Assembly: GCA_019058515.1 (NCBI GenBank)
Contig: JAHPYY010000216.1
Coordinates: 1-45,222 of the forward strand
Source of the DNA: Promethearchaeota archaeon
GTDB taxonomy: Archaea > Asgardarchaeota > Lokiarchaeia > Sigynarchaeales > SOKP01
Length of the DNA: 45,222 bases
Direction: 5' to 3'
Shown in pieces: positions 9,003 through 16,465 of the stretch (the stretch's first letter is position 1; each line of letters starts with the position of its first letter). A program made the position numbers and the translations under genes. The notes under the pieces are model-generated. The model was not told where the DNA came from and did not search any database. It was given only the letters and a program-made list of their open reading frames with translations.

Positions 9003-10103
9003 ATGAATTCTGAAAATGTAACACAGAATAATGCAATAGTAATTGACCTAGAAAATCGCGATATCTCAGAAAGCATGCACGAGGCTTTCTTACAAACAGG
9101 GATTTTGCCTATAATAAATAATTCTCGTGAAATATATGTGCATGTACCGTTAGGCGCCAGCTTTTTTCGAGATGAGAAGCCTATAGAAGGAACATATCTT
9201 GACGTCGAGTTTGCTGAAGCTATAATTTCAACGAGTGAAGGCAAACCAATCACTTTTTACGAAACTCCAGCAACGAGCAATCGGAATATAGAAAAACTGT
9301 TTGAAAAATTTGGCTATACGCAACTTGCTAGTAAACACTCACAGGTCCAGACTTTATGTTTAAAGGAAGAGTCGCTCAAACCTGAAGATATAGTTAAATT
9401 GAATTATGATTTTGATTATCCACCAGTTAATCTCCCTAAATTTCTTTTCGATAAAAGAAACTTAATTATTAGTTTCAGTAATCCTAAAGCATCCTTTTCA
9501 GAAAATGTGGCAGGATTTAAGGGACTTCCATTTTCATTGAGTGGTAAAGCACTTATTATCGGATCAACGCTATTTTCTAAGAAAAATTTGTTGCATCTAG
9601 CCTTCTCTGATATTGGATTAGGATTAAAGGGCTATGTAGTGGATGCTTTAGAAAGGATGCATAACACAGGTGTAGTTTGCGTTGGAGTCAACGGAGGTCG
9701 TTTTGCAGGCTCTCTGATCGAGCAAGTTAAAGTGGAACCGATTGAATGGAATGCCCTTATTGTTTCTAAAAACATTGGAATTTCTGATGTTGTAACCGCC
9801 GACCTAATGGGCTTTGAACCGCAAAAAATAGAATTCTTCACAGATTTAGCTCAAAAAGGGCTTATTCCCTCCGATCTCAGTACTATACCAATTACTGAAA
9901 TCGGAAATAGTCGTAATCGTTTAGCGAAGCTATTAACCTTAGATAATCCTTTTCTACCAAGTGGAACCACTATTACAACCCGTAAATGGATATTTGGACT
10001 CCTTAAACAGGTTCCATTTAAAGATAGGGTACGCCTGCTTGGTAAAACTATTCCTTCAATGATCAAATATCAAGTTTCAAAAAAAAAGAAATCTAATACA
10101 TAA
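9003..10103 (+). CDS. DUF362-like protein without ferredoxin cysteines
   Basis: 366 residues, no membrane helices, and a basic C-terminal tail (KKKKSN). The central part, with G-V-N-G-G-R (about 228-233), the segment WNALIVSKNIGISD and then ADLMGFEP, matches the DUF362 (COG2006) pattern in which D-x-x-x-x-KN-x-G-D and A-x-x-M-G-F-x-P motifs recur. Many DUF362 proteins carry a 4Fe-4S ferredoxin insert; no such cysteine cluster is seen here. Function unknown for this family type; a role in cofactor or metal chemistry is only a guess. ATG at 9003. It sits between two 7TM-DHp paralogs on the same strand. Its last codons, the following spacer and the start of the next gene recur in decayed form at 16014-16400. 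Confidence 0.6.
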   Translation: MNSENVTQNNAIVIDLENRDISESMHEAFLQTGILPIINNSREIYVHVPLGASFFRDEKPIEGTYLDVEFAEAIISTSEGKPITFYETPATSNRNIEKLFEKFGYTQLASKHSQVQTLCLKEESLKPEDIVKLNYDFDYPPVNLPKFLFDKRNLIISFSNPKASFSENVAGFKGLPFSLSGKALIIGSTLFSKKNLLHLAFSDIGLGLKGYVVDALERMHNTGVVCVGVNGGRFAGSLIEQVKVEPIEWNALIVSKNIGISDVVTADLMGFEPQKIEFFTDLAQKGLIPSDLSTIPITEIGNSRNRLAKLLTLDNPFLPSGTTITTRKWIFGLLKQVPFKDRVRLLGKTIPSMIKYQVSKKKKSNT

Positions 10104-10184
10104 TTTTTCCGGACGTTATTTTTTGACCTAAAGGAATGTTTTTTTACTCAATTTTATCTATGATTTCTATGATCTAGAAATAAG

Positions 10185-10225
10185 ATATTTAAAAAATAAA
10201 ATTCAATAATAGTCTACTTAAGGAG
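10185..10225 (+). promoter_or_regulatory. TATA-like box and Shine-Dalgarno for the second 7TM-DHp gene
   Basis: ATATTTAAAAA at about 10185-10195 is a plausible TATA box, and AAGGAG at 10220-10225 a ribosome-binding site 13 bases before the ATG at 10239. Both are kept in the degraded copy near 16190-16230. Confidence 0.45.
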
Positions 10226-10238
10226 TGAGATAATATAT

Positions 10239-11093
10239 ATGAACGACATAGTTTTTTTCGCGTTAACGATAATATTGATAATCAGAATAATCGGATTCTC
10301 GATAACATTAGAATTGTATATCGGCTGGAAGAAAAGATTACTATTTATAATACTTACATCGTGGATAGTATGGATAATGGCGACAGTAGTCGCATTAGTT
10401 TTGATAATTCCAACTACCGAGATAAATGTAACATTAATGAACTTTCTAGATAATTACTTAACAAGTATAGGGGTTTACATCTATTTGTGGGGAATTAACC
10501 ATTATTTTTTCGAAATGAAACAGAAGGGAATATTGTATATCCTTATATTTTACTCTTTAGCACTCTTACTTATAGTTTTTTTAGTCAATTACGATGTAGC
10601 AACCTTTCTTTCCTTAATCGGTGTTATTGTAATGCTACTGACCTCCTTCTTCATGCCAATTTTAAGAAGAGAGGAATTTCTGCGCGCTATGGGAAGAACT
10701 ACTTATATATATTACTCCATACTTATAATATTGATTCCCTTTATGGTTGGTTCTGTATACATACTGCTTATTGGAGTAAATTATAGCATCGTTCAAACAG
10801 GGGATCCAATAATAATTATATTATACTTTATTCCTTCCATAGCTATTTCTATTTTACTCATCACCCTACTCATCCACATGGAATATACAATTACAGAGCG
10901 AGTTAAGGACCAAATGAAGGATAAGTATTCCCATGATTTAGGCAATATAATTCAATCAATTTCTTTGATCTTTTCTTTAAATGCGGAGAAACCAGATTTA
11001 GGTATAAAGCAAGAAAAAGAAGAATTAGACACCATGTTAAAAAGCAAAATTGACGACGCTAGAGAGTTACTCAAGGAAATTCGGAAGCTTTAA
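10239..11093 (+). CDS. Seven-helix membrane protein with orphan DHp-like hairpin (copy 2)
   Basis: 284 residues with the same seven-helix layout as the protein at 8049. The tail reads KDKYSHDLGNIIQSI (His 232) and ends in LKEIRKL. The membrane part has diverged more from the other two copies than they have from each other, while the DHp-like region remains nearly the same, suggesting that the tail is the constrained part. No ATP-binding lobe. It lies 135 bases downstream of the DUF362-like gene with its own TATA-like box and ribosome-binding site. The 5-prime part of this gene and its upstream region were copied to 16014-16400, where the ATG has become AAG. Confidence 0.75.
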   Translation: MNDIVFFALTIILIIRIIGFSITLELYIGWKKRLLFIILTSWIVWIMATVVALVLIIPTTEINVTLMNFLDNYLTSIGVYIYLWGINHYFFEMKQKGILYILIFYSLALLLIVFLVNYDVATFLSLIGVIVMLLTSFFMPILRREEFLRAMGRTTYIYYSILIILIPFMVGSVYILLIGVNYSIVQTGDPIIIILYFIPSIAISILLITLLIHMEYTITERVKDQMKDKYSHDLGNIIQSISLIFSLNAEKPDLGIKQEKEELDTMLKSKIDDARELLKEIRKL

Positions 11094-11145
11094 TTAATAG
11101 GACCTTTATCTATAGACATTAGATTCTTATTTGAATTATTGAAAT

Positions 11146-11568
11146 TTAGAGATTGAAGTTAGAGATTAAAGATTCTTGTATGAGGATTAGGTAAAAAAGA
11201 AAATTTTCAACAATGATATCTATAATAACTATTATAAGAATTATGACAAAAAATTCTTGAGGCTTTTTTTTATAAATGAATTTAAAAAAGTATACTCCCA
11301 GAATTATGTTAAGGAAAAAAGTTACACCTAACTCAATAAGCGGATAAAAACTATAATATAAGATAAGATTGGAATTTAGCGAAAATTGACTTGAAATAAG
11401 ATTAATAGCCAAAACTATAAGGAATATTATCGTTCTCCAAACAACAGTAAATGTTATTGAAGTTTTAGGCTGAATTTCCCATCCACTTCTATTTTCATAC
11501 CATTTAATAAGTATCAACCCAATTATTGCAATTATAATAAATCTTGCCACTTCAATAACAACATCCAT
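11146..11568 (-). CDS. Small membrane protein, unknown
   Basis: 140 residues with four hydrophobic stretches (about 4-22, 38-58, 66-95 and 103-128). No motif or family recognised. ATG at 11568. It lies 36 bases after the 486-residue membrane protein on the same strand and is probably in the same transcript as that protein and the beta-propeller protein upstream. Confidence 0.6.
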   Translation of the reverse strand: MDVVIEVARFIIIAIIGLILIKWYENRSGWEIQPKTSITFTVVWRTIIFLIVLAINLISSQFSLNSNLILYYSFYPLIELGVTFFLNIILGVYFFKFIYKKKPQEFFVIILIIVIIDIIVENFLFYLILIQESLISNFNL

Positions 11569-11604
11569 GTTATATTTAAGCCCCCACTTCCTTTTTTCTT
11601 CGTA

Positions 11605-13065
11605 TTATATATTAGGTTGAAGCGGTTTAACTGACTGATAAGTTTTCTTGATTGAATAGAGATTAATAACTAAAATAGTGCATATCAAGGCTATTAAAAT
11701 AGGAAAACTAATCAACAAATACGCATACAACAAATCAAGGTTAGATAAAAGTATCTGAGCAATCTCATTTAAATATACTAGTTGAATAACGAAGTATACT
11801 AAATTTCCGATACTGACTGAAAAAACTATAAGAGAATTAAGGCTACCTAGGCGAAATTTAAACCATTTAGTCTCAAAATTGTTTACTTTTTTCAATCTTT
11901 CAACAAAATCTTCAAATCTACGTCTTTTTAACAACAAATCGACTGGATAATAACAGAAAAGGATTATAGGTATGAATACCGCACCATATATAATTAAATT
12001 AGGGTATAACACGGCGTAAACTGAAAGAAAATCCAAGTAGGAAAAAAGAGAAAACATTACACCGAAACATGATAAGGAAACAAGTATAATCGCTTTATTT
12101 GCAGTCAAAGATATACGAAACCATTTAAGTTCTTCTTTAACGTTCTCTTCTTTAGGTTTAGTTTCCTTAGATAAAACCCCTATAACCATAAGAACCACAC
12201 ATATAACAATTAACACAATTACTAAAATAAAATCTCTCATTTGTGTTAGATTCGGAGAATAGGGTATTATACTTAAAATAGAAGCAACATACCTGTTAAA
12301 TAACGCTAAATGGCAAAACAACCTTGCCGAGAGGAGTACTATAGAAACAAAAGAGACAATAAAAATAAGCAAATTGAAGTTCTTCATTGTTGGTTTTAAA
12401 GTAGTTATTTGTCTACTTCTTCGAGTTATCAGAAGATTATAAAGACATAGTATAAGGAAAAATCCATATATAACAAGTGGAACACCTTTTAATAGGATTT
12501 CATGCGAAATGGTTTGATTTAAACCAGTTGGAATCAAACAGAGAGCGTCAGCCAAGGTCCATGCGACAATTGGATATGGAAATACAATATGGTCTATAGT
12601 GGCTTGTATTATCATTAATATCCCTACTAATGAGGAACTAAAGACGAATATTGATTGCCCATAGGTTATTTTTATTCCAAGCCATTTTATTACTTTTTCA
12701 TGAATAATTAACTTATCTTTATTCTCTATATCGTCACTTTTATATTTGAGAGTCTTATTTAAGCCATAAATACTTAGTAGAAGAAATGCTAATGATGTAA
12801 TTATGCTTGTAATAATAGGGACTAAATGGTATGTTAAATAATCGGGATGATAAGCTCCTGGTTCTGATAAGTAAAGAGGTAAAATGAAGAAGATGAAATC
12901 GAAGAGGCTAAGAAAAATGTCTTGAGCTAAATCAAAAGGTACAATAAAGATCCCCATAAGAGAAAACATCAAGAATAAAGCGTTCTGCGTCTTAGTTAAT
13001 TTAAATCCAAAAAAAGTTACAGTGAGATTATTATTGTTCAATTGAGTTCTGTCTATGGCTTTCAT
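11605..13065 (-). CDS. Polytopic membrane protein built from four related repeats
   Basis: 486 residues, mostly hydrophobic, about twelve membrane helices. A recurring unit starts with a short amphipathic segment of the type W-F-x-(F/I)-x-L-T-x-x-x-(N/S) and then two or three helices: near residue 17 (FFGFKLTKTQNALF), 128 (WLGIKITYGQSIF), 315 (WFRISLTANKAI) and 401 (WFKFRLGSLNSLI). Internal duplication is therefore likely. No transporter or enzyme family recognised. Its ATG overlaps the stop of the upstream beta-propeller gene by one base (TAATG), so the two are translationally coupled and may work together at the membrane. Confidence 0.7.
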   Translation of the reverse strand: MKAIDRTQLNNNNLTVTFFGFKLTKTQNALFLMFSLMGIFIVPFDLAQDIFLSLFDFIFFILPLYLSEPGAYHPDYLTYHLVPIITSIITSLAFLLLSIYGLNKTLKYKSDDIENKDKLIIHEKVIKWLGIKITYGQSIFVFSSSLVGILMIIQATIDHIVFPYPIVAWTLADALCLIPTGLNQTISHEILLKGVPLVIYGFFLILCLYNLLITRRSRQITTLKPTMKNFNLLIFIVSFVSIVLLSARLFCHLALFNRYVASILSIIPYSPNLTQMRDFILVIVLIVICVVLMVIGVLSKETKPKEENVKEELKWFRISLTANKAIILVSLSCFGVMFSLFSYLDFLSVYAVLYPNLIIYGAVFIPIILFCYYPVDLLLKRRRFEDFVERLKKVNNFETKWFKFRLGSLNSLIVFSVSIGNLVYFVIQLVYLNEIAQILLSNLDLLYAYLLISFPILIALICTILVINLYSIKKTYQSVKPLQPNI

Positions 13066-14390
13066 TAGAATCCTCCTTTTTTTTCTATGTTTATGTAATC
13101 GTTGTTACGGTTTTTAGTAAATTTCAAAGCTAAATTTATTGTCATAAACAAGAAAACGATTCCCATCATTTCAAACAAGATAAGAAGATCGTAACCTGGA
13201 ATAACCAGTTTAGGTTCAATAATAGAGTCTCGATCAAATAAATAAACAAAATGTCGTCCTCCCGCTATGATATATTTACCATCTGAGGATATTTCTAAGC
13301 TGTAATCATAACCCGCGGTAGGATCACCATCTAACCTATAGCTCCATATTGGAGTCGAACTTGATGTATCAAAAAGATCAACCCAATAATTAGCACTTAG
13401 AGCTGCTACATATTTTCCGTCATGTGAAATACCTACTGATAAAATACCACTTCTAGCAGAATAATTCCATACGGGTACCTGACTCTCTCGATTGAAAAAG
13501 TAAAGATTATTATCACCTGAGTCTCCAGCGGCAGTAATATAATTTCCATCCTCAGATGTTTTAATAGTAGTTATTCTACCTAATGTCTGATAAGTCCACA
13601 ACGGAGTTGAACTACATTTATTGAAGACGTAAATATCGTCTCCTCCTGATACAATATAGTTACCGTCTGCGGATATTGATAGAGCAGCACTCACATCTGA
13701 AGGATAAAAATAATAGATCCATGAATTTGAGGCGTTGGAATAGTCAAAATAATACAAATATTTTGCATTATCACTAGCCACTAAATTATTTCCATCTGAG
13801 GATATTGCTACTCGAAGTGGTAATCCCCGAGTAGAAAATGTTTGAATAGGATCCTTATCCGATTTATCAAAAAGGAAAACTTTTTGACCTTTACCCAGTG
13901 AGGCCGCCGCAATTATACTCCCATTTTCGGTTATGTCTATACTATAAACCCTACCAGCAGTGTTGTAGCTCCATAATGGTGAGTTATTTGAAGTCTTAAA
14001 TAGATAAACTTTTCTATCATCATAACCACCCCCTGCTACGAAAGAAGAGCCATTTTCAGACATTGCTAAAGAAGAGAAATCACCTTCAATAGAATATTTC
14101 CAGAGCGGAGTTTTATCTTCAGATATAGAATTATTCAATAAATGCAGTGTTCCATTAGGTTGTTCATACATGCCGTTTGTATAATCTTCACTTGCGGCGA
14201 CGATATGACTCCCGTCGGAAGAAATGGAAACCGCAGAAACATACTGATTTCCTATTGAATAAGACCATATAGGAGTAGTGGATGGTTTTGAGTATAACAA
14301 AGCGAACCCTTCAATAATAAAGAAAGAACTACCGAGTAAAATAATTCCTAAGATTAACATGAACTGGAGCAAGACCCGTTTTGAGTACAT
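13065..14390 (-). CDS. Membrane-anchored WD40/PQQ-like beta-propeller protein
   Basis: 441 residues. An N-terminal hydrophobic segment (about 7-30) and a C-terminal one (about 400-425) bracket a domain of seven or eight repeats of the form S-x-D-G-x-x-I-x-A-(A/G)-(S/G) followed by x-V-x-L-F-(D/N) and P-(L/I)-W-(S/T)-Y. This is the pattern of PQQ/WD40-like propellers, here outside the cell and held at both ends. No catalytic residues are evident; a binding or scaffold role is likely. It is the first gene of a three-gene minus-strand set and overlaps the next gene by one base. Confidence 0.75.
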   Translation of the reverse strand: MYSKRVLLQFMLILGIILLGSSFFIIEGFALLYSKPSTTPIWSYSIGNQYVSAVSISSDGSHIVAASEDYTNGMYEQPNGTLHLLNNSISEDKTPLWKYSIEGDFSSLAMSENGSSFVAGGGYDDRKVYLFKTSNNSPLWSYNTAGRVYSIDITENGSIIAAASLGKGQKVFLFDKSDKDPIQTFSTRGLPLRVAISSDGNNLVASDNAKYLYYFDYSNASNSWIYYFYPSDVSAALSISADGNYIVSGGDDIYVFNKCSSTPLWTYQTLGRITTIKTSEDGNYITAAGDSGDNNLYFFNRESQVPVWNYSARSGILSVGISHDGKYVAALSANYWVDLFDTSSSTPIWSYRLDGDPTAGYDYSLEISSDGKYIIAGGRHFVYLFDRDSIIEPKLVIPGYDLLILFEMMGIVFLFMTINLALKFTKNRNNDYINIEKKGGF

Positions 14391-14602
14391 TTGAAATTAC
14401 CCTCTATAACGAACTTTTTTAAATCTCTTAAGAGAACCTAACTCTTTGGATATATATAAAGGTTTTCTACTGAAATTTGCTATGTAAGACAAAAAGTATG
14501 TCTTATTACACACAGGTATTGCCTTATCAAATTAAATTATCAAAAACTAATTAATTCAATATAGGAGTTTTAATAGGAAATAGTTTCTGTTTTATATATA
14601 AG

Positions 14603-15064
14603 ATGCGATCCATCGACAAATTCATCGAAAAATATCATTTAGATATTTTTGATAAAGGATTGGAGTTAAAAGCTCGAGATAAGATCGATTTTTATAACGA
14701 CTTAATCGAGATAATGAAAACATACTGTAGGATATTGGATAAAATAACTATGATATTTTCTTTGAGAGGGGGACAAGTTTTAATGAGTTTAGCGAAGTTA
14801 CAAGCCCATAAAGAAATTATAACCAAAACTGATGTTTTAAACTGCCTAAACTTAGATAGAAGAGAAAAATTACTCCACGCCTTTGATTATTTGAGCGAAC
14901 AGAACTATATTAAAATCAAAAAAAGGTCAAGCAAATTTCACATGGTTAAATTAAACGAAAATGACAACCCCGATTTTGAATTATTACGCGAGATTGTACA
15001 AAAATTCTGGATCTCTCCAGAAGAAGAAAAAGACCAATTAAAAAAATGGAGTGAAGAAGAATGA
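14603..15064 (+). CDS. Winged-helix transcription regulator-like protein
   Basis: 153 residues, charged and soluble. Residues 50-115 form a helix-turn-helix pattern (GQVLMSLAKLQAHKEIITKT, then LNLDRREKLLHAFDYLSEQ and a short basic wing, IKIKKRSSKFH), similar to archaeal winged-helix domains of MarR or related type; the exact family is not clear. It overlaps the next gene by four bases (ATGA), so the two are coupled, and it may report on or regulate the membrane partner. A TATATATA stretch lies only two bases before the ATG at 14603. Confidence 0.6.
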   Translation: MRSIDKFIEKYHLDIFDKGLELKARDKIDFYNDLIEIMKTYCRILDKITMIFSLRGGQVLMSLAKLQAHKEIITKTDVLNCLNLDRREKLLHAFDYLSEQNYIKIKKRSSKFHMVKLNENDNPDFELLREIVQKFWISPEEEKDQLKKWSEEE

Positions 15065-15930
15065 ACAACCATGTAGAATTTCATTATCATATCGATTCTA
15101 AAGAAGAAAGCCTTAATCTTGAGTTTTTTAACGAAATCAAGGTTGAATATTACAGATTTCTAATTAAAGTATATTTAATAGTAATTATAATAATTTTTTT
15201 GTACATTAACTCACTAGTTTTAACGTATTTTTTTAATCAAGTAACTATAATACATTTTTTCGCTCAATTTTTTACACTCATCTTGTTTTCTGTCTACATA
15301 CTTATCCATTTTTTCCTATTATCCTACAAAAAACTTTGCCCGAAATTAATTAATTTTCTTAATAATGAGTTGGGCTTTTTAGGATTTACGACACAGAGGA
15401 AATTTAAAATTGATTTAGGATCTTTTATATTTTATGTTTTTACGGTTTTCATCTTCATTTTAACAAGTATCAGTCTCTATTTCGCTCCAAGCTATCCAAT
15501 TATTATTATCTTTTCTAGATTGATCATAATCTACATGATTATAGGAGTTTCTATTCCTATTCTTAGGGGAACATTACACGATAAACTTATTGTGAAATTG
15601 CGGTCACATTATCTAATTCAGCTCGAAATAGAGGTAAGATTAATAAAGCGTGAAGAAATTCAAACCCAAATGATCAGAATTTATATGAGATCGAACAAAT
15701 TAGGTTTGAAGTCTATTCAGAAGAAATTCGACCTTTATAAGGAGATTTCAGAGAAAAAATGGCTTCCTAGAAAAGGTAGATTAAAGATTTTCGACTTTTT
15801 TTACAGCAAATATTTCTATTTTCGGGAATATTCAACTCCAATAAATTTTAAGGAACATTTTCTAAATCTTGTTTCCGCTATTAAAGACTGGGATGACTCC
15901 TCTTGTAAAATGGAAAACAATAATGATTGA
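15061..15930 (+). CDS. Membrane protein coupled to a winged-helix gene, unknown
   Basis: 289 residues. Four hydrophobic segments occur in the first two thirds (about 30-57, 62-88, 120-145 and 147-170). A basic, helical C-terminal part (about 180-289) rich in K, R and aromatic residues is probably cytoplasmic. No family recognised. Its ATG overlaps the upstream regulator stop in ATGA. The gene ends at 15930, and the copied sequence described at 15928 begins right at this stop codon, so the copied DNA joined the end of this gene and may have replaced its original downstream region. Confidence 0.6.
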   Translation: MNNHVEFHYHIDSKEESLNLEFFNEIKVEYYRFLIKVYLIVIIIIFLYINSLVLTYFFNQVTIIHFFAQFFTLILFSVYILIHFFLLSYKKLCPKLINFLNNELGFLGFTTQRKFKIDLGSFIFYVFTVFIFILTSISLYFAPSYPIIIIFSRLIIIYMIIGVSIPILRGTLHDKLIVKLRSHYLIQLEIEVRLIKREEIQTQMIRIYMRSNKLGLKSIQKKFDLYKEISEKKWLPRKGRLKIFDFFYSKYFYFREYSTPINFKEHFLNLVSAIKDWDDSSCKMENNND

Positions 15931-16013
15931 TTTCACACAATAATCTCGTAAAAAGTATTTCTTCGGTCGACATTTTTCTTGTATTTCCTGATAAACTTAT
16001 ATTTTTGAAGTGT
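15928..16013 (-). pseudogene. Copied 3-prime fragment of the 85-residue winged-helix gene
   Basis: These 86 bases match 20565-20650 at 81 of 86 positions by eye; the first 43 bases are identical. The source is the last 27 codons of the small minus-strand winged-helix gene at 20570-20827. Only the tail is present, so it cannot be a gene by itself. It starts at the stop of the preceding membrane-protein gene and ends where another copied fragment begins. Confidence 0.8.
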
Positions 16014-16400
16014 CGTTTCAAGAAAGGATACACCTTCTTGAAAAAACTATTCCTTCAATGATCAAATATCAATTTTCAAAAAAAAAGAAATCCAATATGT
16101 AATTTTTCCGAAGGTATTTCTTGACCTAAAGGAAAGGTTTTTTTCGCTATTTATTCTCTATGATTTTTACGATCTAGTAATAAGATATTTAAAAAATAAA
16201 ATTCATTAAAAGATTGCTTAACGAGTGAGAGAATATACAAGAACGACATATTTTTTTAGCGTTAACAACAATATTCGTAATCAGAATAATCGGATCCTGG
16301 ATAACATTGGAATTGTCTCTCGGTCGGAAGAAGAGATTACTATTTGTAATGCTTATGTCGTGGAAAGTGTGAATAATATAACAATAATTGCATTAAAATA
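16014..16400 (+). pseudogene. Decayed copy of the DUF362 gene end plus start of the 7TM-DHp gene
   Basis: This stretch aligns with about 10015-10400: the last 30 codons of the DUF362-like gene, the spacer with TATA-like box and ribosome-binding site, and the first 50 codons of the second 7TM-DHp gene. The match is near-perfect over 16042-16072 and weaker at both ends. The 7TM-DHp start codon has changed from ATG to AAG, a small indel lies in the T-run after it, and TGA and TAA codons follow, so nothing is expressed from it. The open frame at 16225-16422 is a by-product of this decay. Homology stops near 16400. Confidence 0.8.
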
Positions 16401-16421
16401 TATATATTTTAGATTTCAATA

Positions 16422-16455
16422 AAAAAACCAAAAATAAAAAAATAATAAAAATTTA
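16422..16455 (-). terminator. T-rich terminator region of the copper ATPase gene
   Basis: On the minus strand, immediately after the ATPase stop at 16466, the transcript would run through several U-tracts (A-tracts of 3 to 7 on the plus strand between 16422 and 16455). U-tracts of this kind are the usual archaeal termination signal. Confidence 0.5.
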
Positions 16456-16465
16456 GGATTGCATC

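Noticed and set aside
14591..14600. TTTATATATA as TATA box for the gene at 14603
   Set aside because: It ends two bases before the ATG; an archaeal TATA box should lie about 25 bases before the transcription start, so it would place the start inside the coding sequence, and no internal start is near.
16225..16422. 65-codon plus-strand ORF
   Set aside because: It lies inside the decayed copy of the 7TM-DHp gene start, in a frame unrelated to the parent protein; the parent's ATG is AAG here.
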